A stretch of 64,000 bases of DNA from Mya arenaria (GCF_026914265.1 NC_069130.1:124001-188000); one strand, 5' to 3'; shown: positions 1 to 13,943, counted from the first letter of the stretch. A program made the numbers and translations. Notes: generated from the letters alone by a model not told the origin.

Positions 1-508
1 AAGCCATTTGAATAACATTTGAATGAGCAACACACATTTTTACACTGGGAACGTTGATCTTACGACATTTTGAACACACACTACAACATGCTGAAATGTT
101 GAAGATAAAAGGCCTTATTATCGTTAGATGTTGTGTTCCTCCGATCATCAATAGAAAGTGTGATTGATTCCAAGTGTTCGATTATCGATGGTTATTTAGG
201 ATTTAATTATATATTTTTGTCAAATACACGATGCAGTGATGAATATGGCTTTAATGATTCTTAAATTGTATCATAGGAATTTTTATTTCAGCTTAATTAG
301 CATAGCGAAAAGCACCATCAATAGTCCAGTCACTAAAATAACTAAGCTTTATAACTAAATATATTCACTCAGGGAAAATAGGTTCCTCAAACAGCAAATA
401 CGGGTCAATTAAGGTAACTACCTTACCAATTAAATACAACCTCAATTTAAGGGGTTTTGTCGTTTGTTATCGATATATTCCTCTAATTCCTTCAGTTTCT
501 GCACTTAC
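1..508 (-). other. Partial intron of TRIM-like unit 1
   Basis: This stretch follows the GTAAGTG donor that ends the unit 1 first exon on the minus strand. Positions about 430-500 resemble the introns of units 2 and 3 just inside the donor. No propeller exon is visible before the window edge, so that exon lies outside the window or is lost. No other gene is seen. Confidence 0.5.
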
Positions 509-1403
509 CTATGTCGTTATCAACTATCGTCCCTATCGCGTATTCCAAAGACAGCAGGTCTCCGGTCTTCTTATCCGGACTAAAACTCCAAAGTTTCACC
601 GTGTTTTCCTTCTCAACTTTTTTTTATCAAAGTTTGCATATCGCCAAACATCTTCTGAATATGTCTGGCTGCTACATAGATGTGGTTAGCGTTCTTGTTT
701 TCAGATTTGAGTATATCATTCGTCCCAGCTAGTGTTGATTTCGCAGCCGTTGTATCTTCCTGCAAACTCCGTATAAGGTATGTGTCTTTTTTCGTTATAT
801 CTTCCATGGATTTGATGACAGCTTTTTCTCGTTTGTCAAGATATTCATTGATTTCGATTCTAAACTCTTCTAATTTCTTCAACTGAACGGTAATCTTGTG
901 AAACACCGCCTGTTCATCGAATTTAAGTAGTCTCTCACAATGTTTAAAACCCGCCTCAAGCTTTGCCATATTGTCAACGATATCCTTGTATTCGCTGCTC
1001 GCTATAAAAGAAGGCGCGACTTCCGGTATATAATCAACCTTGCAGGCCCTGTGATGTAGGATTAAGCAATCCCAGCAACCTAACTGTTCATGTTCTGGGC
1101 AGAAGAACTTTTTTGCTTCCTTTGGATGGTCTTTGCAAAGCTCCAATCCTAAGACGTCTGCAGCCTTTCTTCTTGACGGATAATGAGTGAGCATTTTCTG
1201 TTTTCCTAGAACATTGTGATGTTTCGTGGCCGTAAGTTTTCCATGGACTTTGATGCATGATGGACACATGTACTCCTTGCAGTTGTTGCAGAATCCATGG
1301 GCTCCAATTCCTTCCCGTCGACCCGGCATGGCTCACAGAGGCGCGTCACTTCCGCCGAACCAGCAGCTACACCCGGGTCGACTTTACGGCCGGACACTTC
1401 CAT
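509..1403 (-). pseudogene. TRIM-like B-box/coiled-coil first exon, unit 1, with two frameshifts
   Basis: This is the first exon of a RING-less TRIM-like gene, paralogous to the units at 13,044-14,988 and 27,564-29,647. The start MEVSGR is shared by all three and lies 18 nt after a conserved candidate 5'-UTR acceptor. Two B-box zinc-binding regions (CEPC...CNNC...CPSC, then CKDH...CPEH...CWDC) are followed by a coiled coil ending near LIKK. Against the paralogues one base is missing near 1,300 and one T is added in a run near 630. The rest of the exon stays open in shifting frames and ends at a conserved GTAAGTG donor with the same phase. The pattern fits a recent pseudogene, an inactive allele, or assembly error in homopolymers. 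The propeller exon is not in the window. Family assignment is secure; functional state is not. Confidence 0.8.
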
Positions 1404-3769
1404 TTACCGAAGACAACGTATCTTAATTTCGAAATATACCTGCAGAACAAAAACTAGAAACTAAATGTCTTAAAACCTGCATTGACAATGGATAAGCGTG
1501 AAATGTGATAACTCAAAATCACGGTTGTCCACCTCGGTATCTGATCTTATCACTTAATTCCTACGTGTCTATCAACAAGGTAATTCTTAAATCTATGTTA
1601 CATGTCTTTTTATTGAAGAGGAAATTGTATTATTGAAAAGTTATATTGCATAGTAAACGTTTTGTCCATTTAAGATCTAATTAAATGAAAATGATCTACC
1701 GTAGTCAAAGGCATGCAATTCTTTATTGTCTCGACCTACACATATTTGGGTGAATGATATAACTGATCTTAATTCTTGGTAAATAGGCTTTTGTGTGTTT
1801 TTTAAATTATTAAATTGCTTAGTTTCGTCATTTTACATTATACATTACAAAATGTTTGTAGCCTCTGACATGTTAACCCTTCGTTGTCACAAATAAACTA
1901 CCATGGAATGTTGTACAATGATAAAAGGTTACAATGACTAAGTTTTGGATTGACGACCAAGTCTTGTAAAGTACAAGTATACAATGGAAACTACATGAAC
2001 AAGCCTGGTAGCCAAATATTCACAATGGCCCCTTTTGAGACATAGATAAGATGGCCGTATCGACCAGAAGTTGTGAAAATAAATGTTTCTAAGAAATTAT
2101 AGAAAAATGTATCGAAATCAACTGGGCCACCTGCCGAATAAATAGAGGATATTTCACCGAGTACACATCCAAAAAGATATATATATAATAGAATGGCATA
2201 GTGATATATATTGACTTTCGGTATTCACGAGGTGAAAATGTTTGCGATCTAACACTGAAACAAACCCCTTTTTTCATTACGCCTAAAATGGATAGAAAGA
2301 AAGTAAGTTAATTCAAGGAAATATAACACACAATATATATTTGAAATAGGCCAACATGACCCGTGATCAAATTCATAAAATACAATGGCTTACGTAAACA
2401 CATCCAAATAGCGAACATGTAAACTATAAACAAGTATAATTTTATCAAATAAATGGTAACTGTACCTATAAAGTTTGACATACATATCATAAAAATAGAT
2501 AAATGAATTGAACTATAAACTAGTATATTTGTATCATATTATTAACAGCAGATCATAAAAGACCACAGACTTATGTACTATATCCACGCATTGGAATAAC
2601 TAAACGGAATTAATACTATAAACTTCTTGCAAAATAACTCAAATAATGCAAAATTTCGTAATACATTTCCTAATGCATTATATCGTTATCATTACAAACG
2701 TGTCTAACTTTAATGAATGTGTCCCATTCCCACTCCACTTAAGGGCGAAAACGAAAAATTAGAAGGGTTTACAGGGTAAAGCCATGTCAATTGTTTCGGT
2801 TACCAAATAAAATGCATGGCTGTCTGTCAAAGAAAATTGTATACAGATGAAAGCACGCATATTTTCTGTTCGATATAAATTAAATCAAATTGAACTGTAG
2901 TTTTCTAGAAAACGGGTCAAATTGTTTGCGCACATAACGACATTTTGGAAATGACGTCATTGAAATATGTCCCAGCCCTGTGTGCGCTGACATTTTATTT
3001 GGACGTAGGAGCGGGCTTATATTTCTTTACAGTGAAAAGTATCAAATCGATATATTCACTGCTTGATACAGTGACATATCTATTTTATTTCACGTTTTAA
3101 TGACATAAAAACATTTGTTTTAAAGTGCTTGCAAAGAAAAAATTACATTTGATTATTATTGCAAAATAGAATGCAATTAGACAAAAACATATTCATTAGA
3201 TCCGATTACATGCTTGTTAAAAATAAATGTGATGAAATTGTATTCTCAAAAGCGTTTAATAGTTTCAACAAGTTTCTAAAAAGTGATTGTGCATCAAAAT
3301 TCTACAAAGCAGGTCCAGGCATGTGTTCATTTCGTTTGTTTCATTACTTTCAGAGTTCATATTTTTTAGCAAGAGGCATAAACGATCTCTGTTTCTCTGA
3401 TTTTAATAATCTTATATATTTTGTCAATAAGGACACCTATGTTAAGATGCACAAGGCTACGTCCTAATAGAAAGACAATAAACGACTCGCAAACTAAAAA
3501 AACCCAGATGTGTCAAATTATATTTATTTAGAAAAGGGCGCAAGACTATTTTTCCGAGGATATATCCAATTCATGCACCACAGGGACAAATATTCCTGTT
3601 AAAATATTACTTTTTATATGAATACGCATCTATACTGTGATTTATTATTCCTGAACTAAAACTCGTTAAAAACGAAAATGTAAGAATGCTATATATGATA
3701 TATGACACGGTATCATAGGAAACTATTTTGTCGATGAACCGACCGGTGTGAATATACCTTTTTTGAATG
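1404..3769. other. Non-coding stretch upstream of TRIM unit 1
   Basis: Positions 1,480-1,700 resemble the upstream sequence of units 2 and 3 (for example a shared AACGTTTTGTCCATTTA), so this is probably 5' flank or a 5'-UTR intron. A 102-codon open frame at 3,159-3,467 on the plus strand has no family I recognise and may be chance. Nothing else is identified. Confidence 0.4.
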
Positions 3770-3880
3770 TAAGATAACTCATCCGATCACGGGTAAAGTA
3801 GTCAGATAATCCCTATAATTAACCAAGATACACGAATTACAATACATTTTATGAATAGTTAATTAGTATGTCGATACTGA
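3770..3880. repeat. Upstream-flank segment of the TRIM unit, copy 1
   Basis: Parts of this segment (a CGGGTAAAGTA motif and a GTTAATTAGTATGT motif) recur near 48,790-48,900 and 33,640-33,665. Both of those also lie upstream of TRIM units or fragments. I infer it is part of the duplicated block rather than an independent element. Confidence 0.45.
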
Positions 3881-4499
3881 CGTTTATTTTTTGTACCCGT
3901 TTTTATTTTATCTTCTTTTATCAGCTCGCATTCTAGATTTTATTCTGCCGTACTTGAAATTCAATAAAATGATAGCTGCATTGGTCGTTGATAATATTTA
4001 TTTGTATACGCAGATCAAAATGGTTCTTCAAAACCAATCTCAAGAGTTTTGTAGCCGTTTAAGTTGTCAATTGACGATAAAGGGTGATAAAATAGATACA
4101 CTTTGATGTTGTTAGTCAACAGAAACACAAAATTTCACAATAGATGTGTCAGTTAAACAGTTGTTTAAATTCCTATTACACTCCGAATTCATTGACTATA
4201 CAAGACGAACCTATTAAATAGTTCAATGTTTAATTGAGTAGTTAGGAGTTTGTAAGATAGCGCTTGGACAATGCTGAATTTAAAAGAACTGGTAACTATA
4301 AACAAGACAAATCAGATATGCAAACTTTAGCAGCCAATATCAAATTATAATTAAAACTGATTTTTATATAATCATTCAACATTACTATTATTGTTCAATT
4401 GTAAAATTATAATCCAAGGGAGAGAGATACAATTAATCTTTCTTTCAATGAATCCGCTATGTAACCATCTTTGGCTTTTTCGCTTTACCATCTACCAAG
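3881..4499. other. Non-coding, nothing recognised
   Basis: AT-rich sequence with a short open frame that resembles nothing known to me. It lies between a TRIM-unit flank copy and the end of the DIRS-type fossil. Confidence 0.35.
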
Positions 4500-4668
4500 G
4501 CGTTTAAAAAGTATATCCCTCCTCCATTATTAGCAGCTGGTGAAGCAGCGCTGAACGAAGAGAGTGAAACCTATATTTATTAATGTCAACCACAATATCG
4601 TTACATATATCTCTAAACAGTTCTTGTATAGTTGTGTAAGATACAGGTTTGTCCGTATTCCTTAGTTC

Positions 4669-4714
<46 letters not shown>

Positions 4715-7700
4715 CTTTTTTTTCCTCCGATATGAAGTGACATGACCTATTATAATCAGAACTCTAGAAGAGCTCGAGATTTTACAAAACATTATTTTGT
4801 GTAAAACCATTTGTTCTATAACTATATCACATTCTTGGCATTTGGACACAACATTTCTTGAAAAATATTTACGAATAACAAGCATAGCTGTCCTAAATTT
4901 TTCAGCTGGTCTTTATACATTTTACTAAATTGCCACATAACACAAGGTTCATATTCACAATGGATAGACTTAAACAATCGTATTTCATATCGTTTTCCTG
5001 TGATCTTTTGTAAAAGGTTACAACACGAGTATTGATAGATTTATTTACGGTAGATCTCCAGCTATCTTGAAAAATTGTGTCCCTCTGAAAGTAGCATTAT
5101 ACATGTATTAGTTTATATTTGCCTAAGATTCTGTATATGTCTGGAATAAATCCTGTTACTCCACTTGGTTCACTTGCGAATTTGAATAGTCTTAATTGGA
5201 ATAAGTTTTTTAATCTTTTTGTGTAATCAGTACGGCATAATTGTCCGAATAATAGTAATTTTCTTTTGTCTATTTATGTTTCTAATGTGTAGATTCCAGC
5301 ACTCCAGTCATTATCTGTCATATTAGACCAATTAATGAATCTCTAAATTAACAACAGGGCACAACTTAGTACCTATCCGAGCAAAAACAATCCAAGCTCT
5401 GTCCCTGTACTGATAAGTTTTACTGGATTCAATAATTATAGTTGTACAAGAACTGTCTATAACAATATCGGAACATTTAATCTTTAGTAATTCAGGACTT
5501 TTTAAGAAACCTGCTAAGCTATTAAACAAGCACAAATAATTCTTTGATTCTTAACATTGCCAAACTGGAAATATTTATCATAAAAGTCATTTAACATTTT
5601 CACTAAAATTGGATCCTTTTTAATTATAGCTTTTGCATGTTTCCTTTTTGCACCTTCATAAAATGCTTAAATTACTGGACTTGCAGAATTAGTAGATATC
5701 ACAAATGAACACAGATACATGACAAATGGGAATGGCTTTGCTGGTAGGAAGTCCTCTACTCCAACCGAATTACTCAACGCCCAGAGTCTCCAGCGAGTAA
5801 ACGCAGAAAAAAAAAGACTTAGAAGTACTGTCTGCTCTGCCTGATGTCAGTAGTGTCGGGATTAAGGGTACCTTTTAAGCAAATAGATTTGGCAACGCTT
5901 TAATCGTACCAGAAAAGCACTGAACATATGAACGTAAAATCAAAGAAATCGTTATTACGCTTATCATAATTGTGAACAATAAGCTTTCAATAACACATCT
6001 TAACAAGATCATTAGAAACGATCAGATGCAATCAAATTGTTACAGAACTAAACACTATCCACAAATCCGAATATTTTCTAAAGAAAGCATATTATAATGT
6101 CTTGCCAGATAGACAACTAATTTGTCTAGCAATTATAATGGCAGCCAGGCAAAATGTACGTGTACATTTATAAAGACAATTATACGTACAATATCTGTAT
6201 CTATAAGGAAATACAGAACGAATCATTGAATCTTACATAAAACAGTTTAACTTATCTCTCAATTTCTAAGCAATTCTACTGATATGATATCTTTGACTTA
6301 GTATTCTTTTTAATATACTAATTGTAATGCCAACATTCTGAACTTTAAATGTTCTACACAAGAAATTCCAGAATTATTTCTGCAAGGTGTGTAAAAACTT
6401 TCCCTGTTGGCAAATCAAACCAATCAATGGCCATAATGGGGCAGATTTTCATAATGGAATTATCATAAGAACCCTAGTAACCAATACAATTGGTGGTACA
6501 AATAGACCAAATTTCCAATCAAAGGAAAAAACATCAATACCTGAAGAAAATTCATTAAAAACCAACTGTAAAAACATGTAATTATGTATTATGTCCTGAT
6601 GCAAATCAGTCTACATCACATTTCCACCATTTAGCAGTAATTGAGTTCAAAATATCAACTGATATGCCCCAATCAGCAATTTCAATGACTTTAGACAAAT
6701 AATCTGCCAGATCATTTAAATGATCATTTGATCTATGGATCTTGAAAACACAATCTTGTAATTCTGTCGTTGAACCTCTCTCTATTATGCTTCAAACAAC
6801 TTTGTTATTAGAAGACCATTTAACCTAAGATGATGTCAAAATATTAGAAAGAGATTTTAATACTCTATATACTGCAACAAGCTCCCTCCATGTAGAGTAC
6901 TTAAGAGTCTCACTTTGTTCCCACATACGATGAACAATTGAGTTTGCAGTGTTAACCTCGTAACCACCTTATCCAGTACCGCTGGCATTTGTGTAAACAA
7001 CCATGTTATAACATAAATTCACAGACAAATTTATGCAATTTAATGACTTGTCGCTCAATACTCTCAACAGACAACTTTACATACGAAGACCAAGTTTGCC
7101 TTACAAATATCTATACTTAAATACCTTGTCACAAACTCTGATATGGGGCCAATGACAATTGCCATTGATTTAATATTGCCGACAAAACTGGCGACAGTTT
7201 TGACATGAGCGCGCCTGTGAAATATGCGCTTCTTCAATATGCGAAAGTGTATTAAATGATTTGTTAATACGTCTCTGAGGTATAGATATGATCACTTCCT
7301 GAGTGTCTGAATTGGCACCAAGATATTTTGGAACTGGATCTCACAAGGACTTTTCAAATCTCGGAACAAAACAAGAACTAATCAAAAAATGTTTAACAAA
7401 CTGGGACATTTTGGTACAATGAGTACAGCTGTCTTTACAACCAAATCCATTATCTAGAAATAGCACAACCTTTTTTCCCTCACTGCGCCATTTTGCTATT
7501 AAAGGGCGAGTAACCTTAACAAAACAATAGGGCGCTGAGGAAATTCCAAAAGGTAAAATCAAACATTTATAGAATGTACGAACACCTTTGACGTTATACC
7601 ATGCAAATCTCAAATATGTATGTGGGGCGATTATAGATATATAGTGATAAGCTTAATGAATGTCAAACTTAAACATGAAACATCCTGGCCTTACATAGTC

Positions 7701-8960
7701 TAAAACTACACGCAAAACCTTAAGTTTGATTGACTGCTTCCACAAATGCCGGATTACATGTTTTAAATCCAATATTCGTCTCTTTTTATCACTTTTTTGT
7801 ATATACACTGTTAAAGGATCTACAACAAAAGGTTTGCTTTGGCTAACCGAGATCAAGCCTCGAACTAAAAAATCATCAATTGCTTCCCAAACAATCAAAG
7901 TTTCTTTTCTAGCAAATACATTATTAGAAAGATCAACACTATTTGGCATAGAATAAAATGGAATTTTATATCCACTTACAATAATATCAATAACAAAGTC
8001 ATTTGCAACAATCTCTTTCCAAAATTCAACATTTGTTTTTAATCGGTCTTTAACAATGTTTTTCTGACCTTGATTTTGCTCGTATTCATAATAAGCAGTA
8101 GTAAAATTGTCATTGTGAAATCTTAATTCTATAAATACAATAATCATCTTTAAAAATGTTAATTGGAATTGAACTTGCCCGGTCTGAAAGCGGTTGTGTG
8201 GACTGAATATGGGCACTCGCGCCGGAAGTGTGAAAACTCGCCACAGTTGCAGCAGCAGCCCGGTGGTCGTCTTACAGCGTAGGGACGAAAAGTAGAGGGT
8301 GTTGGAAATGCCTTGTTTTGTGGTGCGAGGAAATCAGCACCTCCCAAATGATGAAATGAAGGAGCCCCACGAATAGAAGGAGGCCCTGCAGGAGAACACT
8401 CAACTGATTTTGAGGGCTTGTCTTTCTTCGCAAACTTTCTTTTACGCAAAGCACGATTTTTCGCCTTTACAATTTTCGATTTATCATCGCTTTCACTAGC
8501 GACGGGATTGAACTGATATTTTTTCACAATTTCCAAACCGCACTCAAAAGTGTCTGCAATTGTTATGAGTGGTGTGTTAAACTGTTTAAATTTGTTTGTA
8601 CAACCCTTTAAAGCATCCTGTGCGTAATCCCATTTATTGTTCGTATTAATTGAAATTATACTGTTGTTTATTACCATCTCTTTTCCAGGACTAACCCTTC
8701 TCCTTCAAACGTTTTACTTCAAAGGCAACAGCGACTTGGTTTCTCTTAACGTCCTCTCGGATACCATTGAGCTCACTTCTGTGTTCCTTTCACTCCGCTA
8801 CGATTAGGTCCAAAGTTTTTGCTATTCTGTTTGACTGAGAAGCCTCCTGGTCTGAAGCACGTGCAGTTAAATGTGCACGGCTATTTTCATCGTCAGATCG
8901 GTGAGCATTATTCGAATCAATTTTCCAAAGTGTTTATACCGAGAGTCCATCGCTGAATGG
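4500..8960 (-). mobile_element. DIRS-type (tyrosine recombinase) retroelement fossil
   Basis: This is an old copy of a DIRS-like retrotransposon on the minus strand. From its 5' side the parts are a gag-like region ending in a CCHC-type zinc knuckle (about 8,159-8,700), reverse transcriptase (about 7,340-8,216, with LPFGISSAPY and LFLDNG-type motifs), an RNase H-like region (about 6,620-7,300, weak), and a tyrosine recombinase region (about 4,500-5,760, including an HSLRS motif). The order matches DIRS elements, which use a tyrosine recombinase in place of a DDE integrase. The element is clearly broken, with several breaks spread over its length. End repeats were not identified, so both limits are approximate. 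The degree of decay suggests it is not recent. An AG microsatellite lies within its span. Confidence 0.8.
4672..4712. repeat. AG dinucleotide microsatellite
   Basis: About twenty tandem AG units, read directly. On the minus strand it makes an artificial Ser-Leu run in predicted frames. Confidence 0.95.
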
Positions 8961-9201
8961 CTAATATACACCAATATCAATTGACTGACCACTGGTCAGG
9001 TGACTGTTATAACAAGTTTGTAATGACCAATGAAATTATCACACAGAGGAAATTACCACCCGTCTAATTCATTATATTCAAACGTCGATAATTTATCAAC
9101 AAAATGTTTCGAAATAATGCACTTGTTTATTCCAAAGAAAGCTTATCTTAATATATCAGCATTTAGATATGTAAATGCCTGAGCGGTAAAGCAATTACTT
9201 C

Positions 9202-9300
9202 TGTAAGAATGATGTTGAAAAGGCTAATCGAAAAATGAAGACGTTTAACTTTTTGTCAGGTACAATTCCAGTTTTGATTTCTGTTGAAGCAATTTTTTGT
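9202..9300 (+). pseudogene. ISL2EU/DDE_Tnp_4 transposase fragment (C-terminal)
   Basis: The plus strand encodes VEKANRKMKTFNFLSGTIP. It aligns with the last catalytic region of the transposase at 44,913-46,559 (VERAIRRMKTFKILSGIIP), including the glutamate expected to complete the DDE triad. Only about 30 codons are recognisable. The rest of an element is not visible on either side, and the DIRS-type fossil ends nearby at about 8,960. It is therefore a relic of a second, independent copy of this DNA transposon family. The match rests on a short stretch but is close. Confidence 0.6.
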
Positions 9301-12300
9301 TATCAACTTACAGGCATCTCTCGTCCTAAGTATTTGTCAAGTTGGTTTTAAACTACAGTAAAGACAGAGACTTTTCCTTAAAAGTGTGTATTCATTTCTA
9401 ATTCTTACTTAAGAGTATGCATGTGTGATTCTGCCTTAACAATAGACATAATAGCATGAATTTGTACTTTTGTCATGACAGTAGACGCTTGTGATTTTGT
9501 AATAAGAGTACACATTTGTGATAAAGTCTTAAAAGATAGCATTTGCATCATGAAGAAGAAAACAACACATGTGTGAATCATTTATACTTCTACCTTGAAC
9601 CGAAACTAGAACAATAAAAGCAGTACTTGTCACATTTTACTACATATGTAAAAACACTTTTTTAATGATGATCTTGAACCTGACTTTTGAATTTTTAATC
9701 AAGCATTACATACTTAGGCTATTTATTGTGGACACTGACTTAATGATTTATGCAGATCTTGATTAAAACATACAATGTTGTTTTCGCCCAAGTTCAGTTA
9801 ATACCAGTTTGATTGTAATATTTATATAAAAAAAATCTACAGAAAGAAGTACAGTAGTCGAAAGTGAACCCTATTAAATGACACTGGGTCAACTGGTTAG
9901 ACGAAATAATCACACAATATGTTTCTTTGTCAACATATTTTATTGATGTGACTACTTATGTCATGAGAAAAAAGACTTGCAGGTGGGTCTTGCACCTCTT
10001 GAGTCAGTTATGGTGAGAAAACACCACAACAACTGGATCTTTTACTCCCTAATTACCTTGTTTTCAGTCATATAATAAAATATATGGAATATACAATACA
10101 ACTGATGCGAAAATAGTGAAAATCATATACATATAGTTATACATCAAATCTGGTAAAACATTACAATATTACTGCTGATAATACTATGTCAACATTAGAA
10201 TGAACACACATAACAGTAAAGTTAACCTCTGAATAAGAATAAGCTTATACTAAATATATATATATTATTGTTTTGACATGAAATACGTCCACATTATTAT
10301 TCATTGATAAATTCTTTTCCCATTGATGATTTACGCTTGAGAGGTGATGAATTATAATTGTTATCATTTGAATACTCTTATACAGCACGTTATCCACAGA
10401 CTTTTAACGTTTTAAAGGAATCTTTCGGGATCAGGAGTTGGAAACTCTTGAAACAGTGAAGGAACACCGTGAATCCCCATAATTACAAAACGGCACTTAA
10501 TCTCTCGTACCAAAAGCGGGAAGATTGGGATAGTTACACACAGAGACATCCTAAGAGATTGGTGCAATGAGCGTACTCTACAATGTTGTCCATTTGATAT
10601 GTATTTTAAATTTTAACGAGTTAAACTTTAATAAGCAGCAGTATTCATGGTAAAAACTATTACAAACATCTATTTAGCATCAATATTAATGGGCGTTCTT
10701 TAATTATTTTTAACGGAGATAGACATATTTTCGGCGACGATGTTGAGGGCAAACGTACGTCATCTAACAACAAACTATTTTGATACAAGTGGCGTCATTC
10801 AGCTGCCAAATGCATGAACATTGCTTAGAAGACGACCTAATACAATACTTATGCCTTAAAGGCGCTGCACTCAGTATGATGAAATAGCGAAAAAAAATAT
10901 CGAAAACTGACATAAACTTGGTATCGATGTGTACAATGCATTGAAACTTACTAACTGAAGTACCACATAGTTTACAATTAATTTATTTTCGCAGTTTATT
11001 TCGTATTTTTCCATTAAAAAGAATACTAGGTATGTCTACCTGCGTGCTTGGCTAGTCGATGTTATAACGTGATATTACCAAGTTAGATAAATAGCTTAAA
11101 TATTCCCCGATAGTTTTTTTACATTCTGGTATTTTTATTTTCAATTATGCTATCAAAGAGTAAAACATTTTATTAAATAATTGTCCTGAGATTCGTTTAA
11201 GAAAAGAACTTTTTTTGGTGCCAATCTGGTGTATAGTCCCTTTAACAATAATGAAGTGACAATAAATGCATTAACGTGAAGATAATTGCGTTAATCGTTT
11301 GGTAATTCCTTTACTTCTATGTAGAACGCTGTAGCCAGATGTTCAGCATTTATAATGAAATACTTAAGAAATATGGTTATTCGGGCTATTCTTTGCGTGA
11401 TAAAACAGCCAATTGAAAAATACTATGTTAAGGTATTTCAGGTTTGACCCTTTCAAATCCAAAGTTGTCGTTATGGTTGCGTAAAAATTGTGATATTTGC
11501 TACAATAAATGCCGAATGAACGACAGTCATATAGAATGAAATAAAATAAAACGAAATTATTTTTTGCTTTTTATTTTATTAAAAGATATGCTACGTTGCG
11601 GGGTAGAAATAATCATTACTAAAACATTTTTCAATTCATCTCTACAAACTACCTTGCGGAGCCAATATAGTTTAATTGTTAGTTTTAAAATTCAAAGTTC
11701 TTTTTTCGTTTTTACAACAATATTTCAGCAAGTGCTCCGATTTTTCAATCAAAAATTTGAAAAATGCCAAACAACGATTTCTTGAGTGTGGTGCTTGCTG
11801 TTATATTATATTCTGTCTTATTCATATGTGGTCACCAGGCATCAAAAATCGGGTACCTTAATCGCGATAGATTCATTGTTGCGAAGGAGTACGCACTATA
11901 TATAGTGGAAAAGGGCAACAATTCAAAGTTAAGTTGCAGATCTCGACTCTGACAGATATGTAGATATAATTTTGCAATACTTATCGTCCAAAGTTCGTGT
12001 TATATGTAAAATGATATTTCTAAAGATTCGAACTAAAATGCACGGTATCGCATCTTTGCATACTGGTAGACAGCGAAACATGGCTTCGGAAACAGGACTT
12101 CGTAGTTTCATTTAACCTTATTCGGGTCGACGTGATTTCTGTATTTTAATCATGCGCAGTAAAATCTACTGACGTATTTATACTTTACAATAATACTGTT
12201 GATACAATTAGTGAGGCTCCAAACATGACTGTTTTATTAGAAACTCGTACAATACAATAGTTACAGAGTACTGATTAATACACACGAAATATATATATAT

Positions 12301-13043
12301 GTTGTAAAATAAGACATTTACAGACACTTACAATAACTGTAACAGTTAGATCAACATTTTCAGACTTAACTCTCCTGATGATCGAATCACTCAAGATGGA
12401 ACCGAATAATCTCACTACATAATACATAACATTAATTTGTCATGATTTCCAAATTTTAAAAAGCCAATCTTGTAATAAAGTTACAAAGACATTCCACAGG
12501 TACTATGTCTTGTGTTGTATTGAGTCTAAAACACAAGAATTTAAATGTATTTAAAAAAAAATATATACAATATACAATGAACACAAGGGTCTTAAATTCA
12601 ACAAAGACCCTGTTTAAAAGCGCGATATTAAGGCCTCCCAAAATCTTTACAAACTCACACAATGTAACAAGCAATGCAGATACACCTTACAATCATCAAA
12701 CTATTATTAAGATTATATATATTTTGATTGTGAAGTGTTTCTGTATTAATATATATATTTATCTAAACGTATAAATACATTATAAAAAAGCCCGCATTCT
12801 CAGTCACAATAGTGATTTGATTCTCCAAGTGATATATCCGTATTTTAAAACCTCACTTAAATGACTTCTTAAGTGGTCATGTTCCATTATAATCAATCTT
12901 CTGTGCGTTTAAATGAACATGTGAACGTATGAAGAAAGCGTATTAAACTTATTTTAAAGTTCCTTAGATTATTCAAGAAAACATACTAGATTTGTAAACA
13001 TTTAGACACGGACATGCATCAAAATTTAATTTTCGTGTAGCTG
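9301..13043. other. Long non-coding stretch downstream of TRIM unit 2
   Basis: About 3.7 kb of AT-rich DNA with only short scattered open frames. No protein family, RNA gene or clear repeat structure was recognised. The part nearest 13,044 should hold the 3' UTR of unit 2, but no poly(A) signal stood out. Confidence 0.4.
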
Positions 13044-13876
13044 CTACTTTTGAAGCATGTAAACTGGCATCTGATCACGAAACCCTCCAATGACAACTGA
13101 ATTATATGATGGACAATAAGCCACTGAGTACGGACCTCTAAATTTCAACATGTTCCTCTTTATCCCGTCAAGTACGTTTATTGCCATCACATTGTCGGTG
13201 TCATGGCTACAGACTAGCACCTGGCCCCCACCCACGTCCACAAGACCGCATGGTCTAATTAGATCCTGGTCGGAGAATATTTGCAGCAGCTCACCCTGCA
13301 GGCTCAACTGGACCACAGTGTGACTGTCGTTGTCTGATACATAAATCGTGCTGATATCGTCGTGGCTGGTAGTCAAATATTGCGGATCATGGAATACACT
13401 TTGTCGAAGGGTTGTATTGTTAATGGTTTGTAAAACATCTCCGCTCAATGTTCTTACTTCTAGTCGAGGCAACGAGCCCGTAAATGTCAAATAAAGTTTG
13501 GCATCATCATGTGTTATTCCTTTACACCATGCCGAAACTGTAATGCATTTATCAGTTTCCAATGCATTCCCTGTGCTGATGAACTGTATCTTGGACTGAG
13601 TCTCACCAGGTAGTGTGACTGCGGCCCTGTCCCCCGGCAGCAGACAGGCACCCCAGGGTTCACCATCCAGCGACAGACGGTCCATGATCGTAGCGGTCTT
13701 CAGGTCTAAGGTCTTCAGACAAAGGTTGTTTAAGTCAGCAAGGAGGAAAATACCTGGCCGGAGCAAGGCTGAGCATGTTATTTGGCAAGTGCCTGTATCT
13801 TCCGGTGTTGTAATGGTGATGTAAGTCGTCCTGTTCCACTTAGCGGTCAAGAAGTCTGTTTAATAATAATAATTAA

Positions 13877-13943
<67 letters not shown>

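Noticed and set aside
3159-3467. 102-codon plus-strand open frame
   Set aside because: No family, signal peptide or partner exon could be recognised. In AT-rich DNA a frame of this length can occur by chance.
4504-4885. Open frames with a Ser-Leu run
   Set aside because: They are created by the AG microsatellite inside the DIRS-type fossil.
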